64,000 nucleotides of DNA from an uncultured Flavobacteriaceae bacterium (lineage in GTDB: Bacteria; Bacteroidota; Bacteroidia; Flavobacteriales; Flavobacteriaceae), in the NCBI GenBank assembly GCA_947504035.1, contig CANNGA010000015.1, positions 1 to 64,000 on the forward strand. The letters are read 5' to 3'. Under the pieces are notes generated by a model, which was not told the DNA's origin, did not search any database, and saw only the letters and a list, made by a program, of their open reading frames with translations. A program made the translations under genes and the position numbers. The stretch's first letter is position 1. Every line of letters starts with the position of its first letter. This document shows positions 53,036 to 62,457 of this stretch, piece after piece.

Positions 53036-53866
53036 ATGTTATATAAGAAACTACTAATTTTCATAATATCAGTCTTTGCTTTTTTTTCATGTAAAGAGCC
53101 TGTAGAGAAAGGTTGCTTCATAGGTAAAAAAGATAAAGACTATGATTTCTTTTCATCTATTTATCGCGCTATTGATTTTGACTATATTCATTTAATTGAT
53201 GAGATAGGAATGTATGGAATTAATAGAGATAATTTTGGGTGGGTTAAGAATCCTGAGAATTTAAAATCGACATATAGAGCTATTAAAAGTATTGGTCTAG
53301 AAAAATTTATATCCGAAAATGAATTTAATCAAGTACTATTCGATAAAAAGATGGCTCATCCTTCAATTCAAAATAAGTCATTGAATAAGTTGATTAAATT
53401 ATTACTAGACAGTTATAATGGAAAAAAAAATGATGAATATTTTACTAAATTCTGGCTTAGAAGAAGAAAAGAGAAAAATGAGAAAATAGTTTATCAAATA
53501 CTCGAGGACATCTATTGTTTTTATACATCAAAAGAATGCGATTCTATAATTAATACGAATTGGAAACCAAATAGTTTAATCGAAAATATGTTGTCTTTTG
53601 ATTATGAATTATACCAATTGGATGAGACTAGAGACTTTGAAAATGTTAAAAATTATTTTAATTATCTTGAGAAATTAGACCTTCCAATTTCTGCACATAA
53701 TTTAATCATCTTCACAATGAGAAATTATGAATTAGATGATTTGACTAAAAAAGAATTACTTATTCTAAAAAACAAAAACAACATCAAAAAAGTAAAGTGC
53801 CATGATTATGAACAATGGCGACTTGACGCTAAATGGTTTGCACCTGTTTACGATGAAGGGCCTTAA
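53036..53866 (+). CDS. Hypothetical lipoprotein, possible second immunity gene
   Basis: The 276-residue protein has a lipoprotein signal (VFAFFSC, Cys20) and a charged helical body (DFDYIHLIDEIGMYGI, KKNDEYFTKFWLRRRKEKNEK, DFENVKNYFNYLEKLDLP). It follows the candidate immunity gene on the same strand across the hairpin. A periplasmic lipoprotein could protect against an effector acting in the periplasm, but no direct evidence exists. Family not recognised. Confidence 0.6.
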   Translation: MLYKKLLIFIISVFAFFSCKEPVEKGCFIGKKDKDYDFFSSIYRAIDFDYIHLIDEIGMYGINRDNFGWVKNPENLKSTYRAIKSIGLEKFISENEFNQVLFDKKMAHPSIQNKSLNKLIKLLLDSYNGKKNDEYFTKFWLRRRKEKNEKIVYQILEDIYCFYTSKECDSIINTNWKPNSLIENMLSFDYELYQLDETRDFENVKNYFNYLEKLDLPISAHNLIIFTMRNYELDDLTKKELLILKNKNNIKKVKCHDYEQWRLDAKWFAPVYDEGP

Positions 53867-53954
53867 ACTGTTTATCGGAATTCTTATGTATAAAACGTTT
53901 TTTAGGATAGTGCTTTTATAGAATCACACTTCTTTGTATGTATGAAAAAATAAA

Positions 53955-53981
53955 AAGGCCGTAACTTAAAATTACGGCCTT
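53955..53981. terminator. Terminator after the lipoprotein gene
   Basis: Perfect 10-bp stem (53955-53964 with 53972-53981), 7-nt loop, with A and T rich flanks; it can serve both the lipoprotein gene and the convergent GH31 gene. Confidence 0.75.
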
Positions 53982-54062
53982 GCTTAAATATTAATTTTGT
54001 AACGGTTATTTAGAACGTTACATTTTAATTCGCTAACTTCATATTGGAAGTGGTATTAATAA

Positions 54063-56462
54063 TTACCCTACAATATGCAATTCTGTAAAATCTTTAGTTA
54101 ATACTAATGTGTTATCATCAAGTTTTACATCCTTAAAAGGAATTTCAACGTTGTCTACTTCAACTTTAGAGATTTCGAAAGGTAAACCATGTAAATTCAG
54201 TTTAAAAGTCTCGTAAGGGGTTATAAACTTACCAGATTTATGCTGTTGGATGATTAATTCTTTCTTTTTTCCTAATAATCTAAAATTTCTTAAACTGTAG
54301 CGTCCTTTGACGTAATCGTAACCATCTTCGGCATCTTCATATACTGTAGATTCTTCTTTACCTTCGGTATAGTATACATCTAATAACAACTCATCAATGG
54401 TTTTTTCACCTACATATTGTTGTACAGGATATTTAGGGATAATAGCACCTTCTTTTACAAAAATTGGCATGCTGTCTAAATCGGCATCTACCCATATTTC
54501 TTGACCACCAGTAACAACTTCGTCAGTCCAGAAATTATACCATTGTCCTCTAGGAATGTACATGCGTCTTCCTTTTTGGTTTGGTCCCGTAATAGGACAG
54601 GCTAAAATCTTTTCACCAAAAATAAATTCGTCGTTTCTATAGTGCGTTTGTGGATCTTCTTGATCGTAAAGTACTAGCGATTTTAAGATAGGAATACCTT
54701 CTTCTACGTACCTCCAAAATGCAGTGTATAAATACGGCAATAATTCGTAACGTAATTCGATAAACTTTCTCACCACATCGGTAATGGTATCTCCAAAAGC
54801 CCAGGGTTCTTGGTCGCCATGATCTCCAGAAGAGTGTGTTCTACAGAAGGGGTGGAAAATACCTAATTGAATCCAACGGGCATACAATTCGCCATTAGGT
54901 TGTTCGGCAAAACCTCCAATATCCGATCCAATAAATGAGAATCCAGACATACACATGCGTTGCGCTTGTAGGTTGGCTATATTTAAGTGGTCCCATGTTG
55001 CAATATTATCACCCGTCCAACTAGAGGTGTAACGTTGTGTTCCAGAATACGCTGCTCTTGTAATAACAAAAGGACGTTTTGGATATGAAAATTTCTTTAA
55101 ACCTTGGTAAGTGGCACGTGCCATTTGCATGCCGTAAACGTTGTGTGCTTTTCTATGGCTACAAGGGTTACCGTCGTAATCGTGTCTTACATCGTTAGGG
55201 AAGGTTTTTCCAGGAACGTCCATTACAGCAGGTTCGTTCATATCATTCCACACCCCTTTAACACCAATGTCTTCGATTAATTCTTTAAATAAATCCGACC
55301 ACCATTCTCTTACTTCAGGATTGGTAAAGTCTGGGAAGTAACATTCTCCTGGCCATACCTTACCTTTCATGTAAGGGCCATCGGCACGCTTACAGAAATA
55401 ATCTTTATCTAAGCCCTCTTTAAATACAGAATAATCCATATCTATTTTAATACCAGGGTCTATAATTACTATGGTTTTAAAGCCATCGTCTGCGAGTTCT
55501 TTAACCATGCGTTTAGGATCTGGAAAATAGTCCTTATTCCATGTAAAACAACGAAAGCCTTCCATATAATCAATATCGAGATAAATGGCATCACAAGGAA
55601 TTTGCAACTCTCTAAACTTAGCGGTAATTTCTTTTACGTTGCTCTCTGGGTAATAACTCCATTTACACTGGTGGTAGCCCAATGCCCATAATGCAGGCAT
55701 TTCATGAGGTTTTCCTGTTAAATCGGTATAGTTGGCTACAACTTCAGACATTTCAGGACCATAGATAAAATAGTAGTTCATTTCACCACCATGAGCCCAA
55801 AAACTTGTAATGTTTCTGCGTTCATGACAAAAATCGAAAAACGAACGGAAGGTGTTATCAAAGAACACACCATAGGATTTTTTATTGTGTAAAGCCGTGT
55901 AAAATGGAATCGCTTTATAAATAGGGTCTGTATCTCTGCCATAGGCATAAGAGTCTGTCACCCAGTTTTCAAAACGCTTGCCTTTTAAGTTATTATCAAC
56001 AGGTTTGTCTCCCAAACCGTAATAACTTTCTCCAGGTTGCGAGGTTTTAGACATTTTTACAACATCGCCACCAAACTCATAACTTTCTTCCCAGTGGAAA
56101 CCAAGTTCATCTTCACAAATAAGGGTTTTGTCTATGGCATCGTAAATTGAGGTTCTCAAATCTAATTTCGATACGTTACAGATCAATTTAGCAGTCGTGA
56201 TAATGTAGTGGTTATCATCTTCGGTTACCTCCAGATGGTTGTAACCTCTACTCGCATATTTTGTAACGGCATAAGAGAAATCATTTTCAAAAATACCAGT
56301 AGTTGTAAATCTAAATCTTAAAATACTGTCTCTTCGGACAGTAATTTCTAAGACCACACCGTTTTTAGCAGTGAAAGAGAGAACGTTTAAGTTTTTTTCG
56401 TACTTAACTATTTCGGATGGAAATAAATTTCCTTTGTATTCTAATTCTGTATTTAATATCAT
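54063..56462 (-). CDS. GH31 alpha-glucosidase
   Basis: The 799-residue protein is a glycoside hydrolase family 31 member. The catalytic nucleophile Asp is in KGVWNDMNEPAVM (about residue 406) and the acid/base Asp in SSWTGDNIATW (about residue 483). The WALGYHQCKWSYYPE segment and a C-terminal beta domain with DGYDYVKGRYSL fit cytoplasmic or periplasmic alpha-glucosidases. No signal peptide. It acts on alpha-1,4/1,6 glucosides such as glycogen fragments, matching its position near glgB, glgC and glgA on the same strand. Confidence 0.93.
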   Translation of the reverse strand: MILNTELEYKGNLFPSEIVKYEKNLNVLSFTAKNGVVLEITVRRDSILRFRFTTTGIFENDFSYAVTKYASRGYNHLEVTEDDNHYIITTAKLICNVSKLDLRTSIYDAIDKTLICEDELGFHWEESYEFGGDVVKMSKTSQPGESYYGLGDKPVDNNLKGKRFENWVTDSYAYGRDTDPIYKAIPFYTALHNKKSYGVFFDNTFRSFFDFCHERRNITSFWAHGGEMNYYFIYGPEMSEVVANYTDLTGKPHEMPALWALGYHQCKWSYYPESNVKEITAKFRELQIPCDAIYLDIDYMEGFRCFTWNKDYFPDPKRMVKELADDGFKTIVIIDPGIKIDMDYSVFKEGLDKDYFCKRADGPYMKGKVWPGECYFPDFTNPEVREWWSDLFKELIEDIGVKGVWNDMNEPAVMDVPGKTFPNDVRHDYDGNPCSHRKAHNVYGMQMARATYQGLKKFSYPKRPFVITRAAYSGTQRYTSSWTGDNIATWDHLNIANLQAQRMCMSGFSFIGSDIGGFAEQPNGELYARWIQLGIFHPFCRTHSSGDHGDQEPWAFGDTITDVVRKFIELRYELLPYLYTAFWRYVEEGIPILKSLVLYDQEDPQTHYRNDEFIFGEKILACPITGPNQKGRRMYIPRGQWYNFWTDEVVTGGQEIWVDADLDSMPIFVKEGAIIPKYPVQQYVGEKTIDELLLDVYYTEGKEESTVYEDAEDGYDYVKGRYSLRNFRLLGKKKELIIQQHKSGKFITPYETFKLNLHGLPFEISKVEVDNVEIPFKDVKLDDNTLVLTKDFTELHIVG

Positions 56463-56857
56463 ATAAACAGGTATTAAAGTTCATTAACGAAATTACTAAA
56501 ATTTAAATGCTTGATACCTCTCTTTTTATTAAAAAAAAGAGACTTTATTTATACAATTTGTAACTAATCTGCGCGATAATTATCGAATTTACAAGCGCTT
56601 ACAAATTAAAAATTATTTTCAATAATCAAACCCATTTCAAAAGTAGGTGTTTTCTTTGTTCTAATTGCAAAAAGAATTGGTTTTTAACGGCTTAGAAATT
56701 TGGAGATGTATGGCTATACTATACAGTAGAATAATAGTTAAAAATATGGGGTTTATGGTGGTATTTCATTAAATTTTTTAATTGCATAAAAACGTTTAAC
56801 TATGCTTAACCTGATAAGTGTTTTAAAAAAGAATCTTTCAGAAGTTTAGATATGTTG
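56463..56857. other. Gene-free interval upstream of the GH31 gene
   Basis: About 395 nt of AT-rich sequence. A weak hairpin (TCTCTTTTT with AAAAAGAGA, near 56520-56541) is present, and no clear TAnnTTTG was found for GH31. No further gene was seen. Confidence 0.4.
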
Positions 56858-57100
56858 CTATATGTCATTTTGTAAATGAGATAAAACTAAAAGAATTAAA
56901 AAAATTAATATCAACAAATTAAAAACATACCCAATCATTGCATTAGTTCTCACATTTTCTTCGGTATATATATTATTAAACGTTTTTTTGCCTAAACTAA
57001 ATATGTATACAAAAAAACCTCCCACCTTGATTACAACAGGATGAGGGTTGTTAATTTCATTTTTAGTATTCACTTTAGGAGAAATATTTAATTCACCCAA
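56858..57100 (-). CDS. Small hypothetical membrane protein
   Basis: An 80-residue frame with one strong C-terminal membrane segment (VFNLLILIFLILLVLSHL) and a hydrophobic stretch in the middle. The start is TTG and overlaps the preceding gene by 13 nt. Function unknown; moderate confidence because of the unusual start. Confidence 0.45.
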   Translation of the reverse strand: MGELNISPKVNTKNEINNPHPVVIKVGGFFVYIFSLGKKTFNNIYTEENVRTNAMIGYVFNLLILIFLILLVLSHLQNDI

Positions 57101-57546
57101 TTTTTTAGAAATTGCATTTTGAGAGCTATTTGGTATTCGTTTTTAAGTTTTAATTCAGCGTTAATTGTATACTGTTCAGTTTTTTTAAGTTTTGAAATTT
57201 CTGAATTGTATTTTAATCTGTAATTTTTAATTATTTCTTTAATTGGTTTTATATGTATTTTAAAGTTCGATAAGCCTAAAATTATAAGAGCTAAAGGAGG
57301 GTATAATACTGCTATAAGCCCCCAGAACAGCCTATTTCGATTTAAAGATTCTACTTTGTGTAAGACATATAGTAAAGAAAGTAATCTAATGACAATTACG
57401 TAGATAAGTTTGTATTCGAAATAGATTCTTATAAAAGAAGGGATAGTAAGCAATATAAACACAATAAAACCAGTAACTATAATTCGAGAATCATTAATCT
57501 CCAAGAGAGGGGAATTAAGAGTTCTATAGTACTTTTTTTGATTCAT
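57088..57546 (-). CDS. Hypothetical membrane protein
   Basis: The 152-residue protein has about four membrane segments in its first 90 residues (IIVTGFIVFILLTIPSFIRIYF, LIYVIVIRLLSLLYVLH, LFWGLIAVLYPPLALIILGL) followed by a Lys-rich soluble tail of about 60 residues (IKNYRLKYNSEISKLKKTEQY). It sits between glgB and GH31 with its neighbour. Not recognised. Confidence 0.6.
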   Translation of the reverse strand: MNQKKYYRTLNSPLLEINDSRIIVTGFIVFILLTIPSFIRIYFEYKLIYVIVIRLLSLLYVLHKVESLNRNRLFWGLIAVLYPPLALIILGLSNFKIHIKPIKEIIKNYRLKYNSEISKLKKTEQYTINAELKLKNEYQIALKMQFLKNWVN

Positions 57547-57576
57547 TTTGTTGATTTCTTATGAACAAATCAACAT

Positions 57577-57609
57577 TGATTAGTAATCAAATTATATGAT
57601 TACTAATCA
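57577..57609. repeat. Nested palindrome downstream of glgB
   Basis: TGATTAGTAATCA (57577-57589) and its exact complement (57597-57609) are 7 nt apart; each arm is itself nearly palindromic. It lies between glgB and the small membrane genes, so it may be a transcription stop or an operator. Confidence 0.7.
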
Positions 57610-57631
57610 GTGTCTCACTTAATATTTGTGT

Positions 57632-59539
57632 TTATTTAAACTTAAAAACAGTAATGGCTAGAGGTGCCAAAGTTATCTTTGCAGCATAGTCTTTACCATT
57701 CCAAGCTTCTTTTTTTATGGTAATTTGCTTGCTATTGCCAATACCACTACCACCAAAAATTTTAGCATCGCCATTAAAGACTTCTATAAGTTTTCCTTTA
57801 GTTGGGAGCCCTATTTTATAGTTTTTTCGAACCGTTGGGGTTAAATTACAAACCACCACGACAGAAGCATCTTCATCATGTCCTTTTCTAATGTAAGACA
57901 TCACACAGTTTTCGTGGTCGTCATGGCTAATCCATTCAAAACCATCGTAACTAAATCCTTTTTCATAGAGTGCAGGTGTACTTTTGTATAAGGCATTGAG
58001 CTCTTTTACATAAGTTTGCATGTTTTGATGCGGCTCAAATTCTAATAGATTCCAATCTAAACTGCCTTGAAAATCCCACTCGTTGTACTGTCCAAATTCA
58101 CCTCCCATAAATAACAGTTTGGTACCAGGGTGCGTAAACATGCAGCCATAGAGTAACCTTAGGTTGGCAAAACGTTGCCATTCGTCACCGGGCATTCTAC
58201 CTAATATGGAATTTTTACCATAGACCACTTCGTCATGAGACAGTGGTAGCATAAAGTTTTCTGTAAAAGCATATGCCAAGCTAAAGGTAATATCGTTATG
58301 GTGGTATGTTCTGTAGACAGGGTCTTTTGCAAAATATTCAAGGGTATCATGCATCCAGCCCATCATCCATTTCATACCAAAACCTAAACCGCCCACAAAG
58401 GTGGGTTGGGATACTTTAGGGAATGCTGTAGATTCTTCGGCTATGGTTTGTACGTCTGGGAATGAGGCATACACCTCTTCATTTAATTGCTTAAGGAAGT
58501 CTATAACTGCTAGGTTTTCGCGGCCGCCATAGATGTTTGGTTCCCATTCGCCATCTTCTCTAGAATAGTCTAAAAATAACATAGAAGCAACGGCGTCTAC
58601 ACGCAAACCATCGGCATGGTATTGGTCTAGCCAAAAAATGGCGTTACTTATAAGGAAAGAACGCACTTCATTACGTTCGTAATTAAAGATTAAACTTTTC
58701 CAATCTTGGTGGTAGCCTTTGCGCTTGTCTGGGTGCTCGTATAAATGAGAACCGTCAAAAAAGCCTAAGCCGTGTGCATCTTCGGGGAAATGAGAAGGCA
58801 CCCAGTCCAGGATGATTCCAATATCGTTTTGGTGCAATTGATCTACTAAATACTTGAACTCTTCGGGATAGCCGTAGCGGGACGTTGGCGCAAAGTAACC
58901 TGTAATTTGATACCCCCAAGAAGGATCATAGGGAAACTCCATAATAGGCATAAGTTCTACGTGCGTAAAATTCATGTCCTTTACATAATTTACCAAATCG
59001 TCTGCCAGTTCAAAATAAGACATGAAACGATTTTCTTCTACCTGCTTTTTCCATGAGCCCAGATGCACTTCGTAAACGGAATAAGGCGCATCTATAGCGT
59101 TATGTTTTTTACGTTTTTTCATCCAAGTGCTGTCTTTCCACTTATAGGTATCATCCCAAACAATCGAAGCTGTTTTAGGAGGATGCTCATAGCGACGCGC
59201 ATAAGGATCTGCTTTTTCTGTTACAATACCGTTATTGTGGCTGTGTATTTTATATTTATACACAGCGCCTTTGCCTACTAGAGGAATAAAGCCTTCCCAA
59301 ATACCACTAGAATCCCAACGTACGTTAAGCTGGTGCTCTTTATCGTTCCAAAAATTAAAATCACCAATCACAGATACCGATTTGGCGCTTGGTGCCCACA
59401 CCGCAAAATACGTGCCCTCGATACCGTCTACCGTTACTGGATGAGAGCCAAATTTTTCATAAAGGCGAAAGTGCTTTCCAGCTTTAAACAAGTTGATATC
59501 AAAATCGGAGAATAGACTATATGATTTTATATTTGCCAT
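57632..59539 (-). CDS. glgB: 1,4-alpha-glucan branching enzyme
   Basis: The 635-residue protein has an N-terminal CBM48-type domain (FAVWAPSAKSVSVIGDFNFWND) and the GH13 catalytic domain with HVELMPIMEFPYDPSWGYQ, the nucleophile Asp in DGLRVDAVASM and the Glu in TIAEEST, plus LPLSHDEVVYGK. It makes the alpha-1,6 branches of glycogen. It is the third gene of the glgA-glgC-glgB operon, 3 nt after glgC. Length is normal. Confidence 0.97.
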   Translation of the reverse strand: MANIKSYSLFSDFDINLFKAGKHFRLYEKFGSHPVTVDGIEGTYFAVWAPSAKSVSVIGDFNFWNDKEHQLNVRWDSSGIWEGFIPLVGKGAVYKYKIHSHNNGIVTEKADPYARRYEHPPKTASIVWDDTYKWKDSTWMKKRKKHNAIDAPYSVYEVHLGSWKKQVEENRFMSYFELADDLVNYVKDMNFTHVELMPIMEFPYDPSWGYQITGYFAPTSRYGYPEEFKYLVDQLHQNDIGIILDWVPSHFPEDAHGLGFFDGSHLYEHPDKRKGYHQDWKSLIFNYERNEVRSFLISNAIFWLDQYHADGLRVDAVASMLFLDYSREDGEWEPNIYGGRENLAVIDFLKQLNEEVYASFPDVQTIAEESTAFPKVSQPTFVGGLGFGMKWMMGWMHDTLEYFAKDPVYRTYHHNDITFSLAYAFTENFMLPLSHDEVVYGKNSILGRMPGDEWQRFANLRLLYGCMFTHPGTKLLFMGGEFGQYNEWDFQGSLDWNLLEFEPHQNMQTYVKELNALYKSTPALYEKGFSYDGFEWISHDDHENCVMSYIRKGHDEDASVVVVCNLTPTVRKNYKIGLPTKGKLIEVFNGDAKIFGGSGIGNSKQITIKKEAWNGKDYAAKITLAPLAITVFKFK

Positions 59540-59542
59540 AGG

Positions 59543-60805
59543 TTATATCACGAAGCCGCTAGGAATAACAGCCTCTTTTTTAATGACTACTATACCGTCT
59601 TTTATGGCATAGGTGTCTGTTTCTACATCTTTTAAATGAGGACCACCTTCTATTTTTACATCGTCGCCAATTGCGCAATTTTTATCTAAAATAGCGTTTT
59701 TGATATGGCAGCGTTCACCAATACCAATGGTATGTTTTTCTGGGTTAGAGATATCATCTAAATTTTGATAATAGTCGCTACCCATCATATAGGTATTTAT
59801 AATCACAGATTCTGCACCAATACGCGAGCGAATACCAATTACAGATTGCTCTATTTTAGAGGCGCATATAATACAACCTTCTGCGATTACAGCTTTGTTT
59901 AATGTGGTTCCAGATACCTTGGTGGTAGGCAGCATTCTTGCTCTGGTGTAGATGCGTTTGGATTTATCGTATAAATCGAATTCAGGAATATCTGCGGTTA
60001 AACCAATATTGGCTTCAAAAAAGGATTCTATAGTTCCTATATCTGTCCAATAGCCCTCGTATTGGTAACTTAATGTTTTGTGTTTTGCAATGTTTTGTGG
60101 AATGATTTCTTTACCAAAATCAATGGTGCTTTCGTCTTCCATAAGTTTTGCAATAAGGTCTCTGTTGAAGATGTAAATCCCCATAGAGGCTAAATAATTG
60201 CGGCCAGAAGCTTTCATCTCATCACTAACTTCAGAGGTCCAATCAGATAATAGACTTGCATCTGGTTTTTCTATAAAAGAAGTGATGATGTTATTTTCAT
60301 CAGATTTTAAAATACCAAAGCCTGTGGCATCTTTTGCCGCTACAGGAATCGTAGCAATCGATATCTCGGCATTACTTTCTTTATGGGCCTGTACCATTTT
60401 TTCGTAATCCATTTGATACAACTGATCACCAGATAAAATCAAGACATACTCAAATTCATGTCTTAAAACGTGGTGCATACTTTGGCGTACCGCATCTGCA
60501 GTACCTTGAAACCAGCCTTTGTTTTCTGGGGTTTGTTCTGCTGCTAAAACGTCTACAAAAGCACTACTGAAAAAACTAAAATGATAGGTGTCTTTGATAT
60601 GTCTGTTTAGTGAGGCCGAATTGAATTGCGTCAATACAAACATGCGTTTAATGTCTGAATTGATACAGTTGGAAATAGGAATATCTACTAATCTGTATTT
60701 TCCAGCTATTGGAACAGCAGGTTTAGACCTTGCTTCTGTTAATGGATGTAATCTCGACCCCTGTCCGCCACCTAAAATAATGGCAAATACCTCATTGTTT
60801 ATCAT
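59543..60805 (-). CDS. glgC: Glucose-1-phosphate adenylyltransferase
   Basis: GlgC makes ADP-glucose from glucose 1-phosphate and ATP, the committed step of bacterial glycogen synthesis. The 420-residue protein has FAIILGGGQGSRLHPLTEARSKPAVPIAGKYRLVDIPISNC, GTADAVRQ, EYVLILSGDQLYQMDYEKMVQAH and the C-terminal left-handed beta-helix with IGxxxxI repeats. It follows glgA after 6 nt and precedes glgB by 3 nt in the same operon. Confidence 0.97.
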   Translation of the reverse strand: MINNEVFAIILGGGQGSRLHPLTEARSKPAVPIAGKYRLVDIPISNCINSDIKRMFVLTQFNSASLNRHIKDTYHFSFFSSAFVDVLAAEQTPENKGWFQGTADAVRQSMHHVLRHEFEYVLILSGDQLYQMDYEKMVQAHKESNAEISIATIPVAAKDATGFGILKSDENNIITSFIEKPDASLLSDWTSEVSDEMKASGRNYLASMGIYIFNRDLIAKLMEDESTIDFGKEIIPQNIAKHKTLSYQYEGYWTDIGTIESFFEANIGLTADIPEFDLYDKSKRIYTRARMLPTTKVSGTTLNKAVIAEGCIICASKIEQSVIGIRSRIGAESVIINTYMMGSDYYQNLDDISNPEKHTIGIGERCHIKNAILDKNCAIGDDVKIEGGPHLKDVETDTYAIKDGIVVIKKEAVIPSGFVI

Positions 60806-60811
60806 TTTATA

Positions 60812-62221
60812 CTAGTTTGTTGTTGATTTGTATAAGTTTGTATATTTTTCAGCTGAAACATTCCACGAGTGGTCTATTTCCATGATCTGTTTGCGTATGG
60901 CATTGAATTTTTCTGTAGTGTTATAAAGTGCGATACCTCTATCTATAGCTGTTTTTATTTCTAAAGCGTCTACGTTTTCATGACAAATACCAAACCCGTT
61001 AGTTTCTGATAGGTCTGTAACGGTGTCTTTTAAACCACCTATGCTTCTAACTATGGGAATAGTACCGTAGCGTAAACAGTAAAGCTGGTTTAACCCGCAG
61101 GGTTCTACACGAGAAGGCATTAATAGAAAATCGGCACCACCATATACGATATGAGATAACTGTTCGTCGTATCCAATAAAAGCATTGTAGCTGCCTTCAA
61201 ATTCGGTTTTTAAATGTTCAAACTCGGCTTCTTGGGCAGCATTACCAGAACCTAGTAATAGCATGGAATGTGTGGTTTGTTTTAGGCTTTCTCTAATAAC
61301 TTCAGGAAACAAATCAGATCCTTTTTCATAAACGAGTCGCCCTATAAAACCAAAAAGAGGTTTATTAAAGTCTAGGTTAAACCGGTCGCATAAGTATTTC
61401 TTATTCGCAGCTCTACCAGAATCGATAGTGTTAATCGTGTAATTTTTAATGAGAGCTGGATCTGTTTCGGGATTCCATACGTTCCAATCAATACCATTTA
61501 GGATTCCAGAACATTTACTACTTTCTTCACGTAATAATCCTTCTAGGCCATTGGCTTTAATTTTTAATTCTTCCATGTAGCTTGGTGATACTGTGGTCAC
61601 TTTCCAAGCACATTTTATAGCGGCAGCCAGAGGGTTTACCATCCCGTTCCAATCTAATAAGCCCACATGATCGAAGTTAAAATCAGGAATAAGATGTACA
61701 AGCTCATGCGAGAAGCCGCCTTGGTATTGGGCATTGTGTATCGTAAGGATATTTGGTACGTTTTTTAAGCTAGCGTAAGCATGACTTTCTTGAAGCATAA
61801 AAGGAATTAACCCTGTATGGTGGTCATGACAATGTATAATACAAGGCGCATTTTCCCAAGTAAGCATCCAATCTAATGTTGCAATTTGGAATGCTAAAAA
61901 ACGCTCGGTATCTTCAGAAGAATACACATAATCTTTAAACAAAAGTTCAGGAACATCAATAAAAAAAATATCGAAATCTAAAGGAGCTTTATCTAGGATG
62001 CGAACTTCAAAATTAAAACTGCGGTCCCCTAAATAGAGCTCAGATTTATAAATGCTTTTAAAGCTATTAGTTTTACGAAATGCGTTATCGTAAAACGGCA
62101 TGATAACTTGTGCCTTTGTAGTAGAATTGCTTTGGTATTTTGGTAATGCTCCTACAACATCTGCTAAGCCTCCAACCTTGGCAATTGGGAAGCATTCAGC
62201 GCTTATGTGTATAATGTTCAT
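60812..62221 (-). CDS. glgA: Glycogen synthase
   Basis: GlgA extends glycogen chains from ADP-glucose. The 469-residue GT5 enzyme begins NIIHISAECFPIAKVGGLADVVGALPKYQ with the KxGGL ADP-glucose motif, and has IIHCHDHHTG, LLGSGNAAQEAEF and LLMPSRVEPCGLNQLYCLRYGTIPIVRSIGGLKDTV in the second Rossmann domain. It is the first gene of the operon. Its promoter was not clearly recognised; the sequence TATTTTCG on the minus strand upstream is one base off the consensus. Confidence 0.97.
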   Translation of the reverse strand: MNIIHISAECFPIAKVGGLADVVGALPKYQSNSTTKAQVIMPFYDNAFRKTNSFKSIYKSELYLGDRSFNFEVRILDKAPLDFDIFFIDVPELLFKDYVYSSEDTERFLAFQIATLDWMLTWENAPCIIHCHDHHTGLIPFMLQESHAYASLKNVPNILTIHNAQYQGGFSHELVHLIPDFNFDHVGLLDWNGMVNPLAAAIKCAWKVTTVSPSYMEELKIKANGLEGLLREESSKCSGILNGIDWNVWNPETDPALIKNYTINTIDSGRAANKKYLCDRFNLDFNKPLFGFIGRLVYEKGSDLFPEVIRESLKQTTHSMLLLGSGNAAQEAEFEHLKTEFEGSYNAFIGYDEQLSHIVYGGADFLLMPSRVEPCGLNQLYCLRYGTIPIVRSIGGLKDTVTDLSETNGFGICHENVDALEIKTAIDRGIALYNTTEKFNAIRKQIMEIDHSWNVSAEKYTNLYKSTTN

Positions 62222-62457
62222 TTGTAATATTTACGTTGCGTATAAACATACGAAAATATTATCAACCGTATTTGACCAAATTTCCTTTTTAAAGAAAAAA
62301 GATATAAGATGGCGTTAATTGCCCATCTCCTAATTATTAGGGTTTATACTTAGGGTTTCTAACGGTGGTAAATTATTAATTATGATATGTTTATCGTGTG
62401 TAACTTCTTTTTTAATCTATTCTAAAAGGTCTAATCTTATTGAAAAAAGACTTTATT

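Noticed and set aside
55112-55123. Palindrome TGGCACGTGCCA as a third parS site
   Set aside because: It lies in the GH31 coding sequence and lacks the GTTNC...GNAAC flanks of parS.
56518-56545. Hairpin TCTCTTTTT/AAAAAGAGA as a terminator
   Set aside because: AT-only stem with no strong GC pairs; could be chance in this composition.
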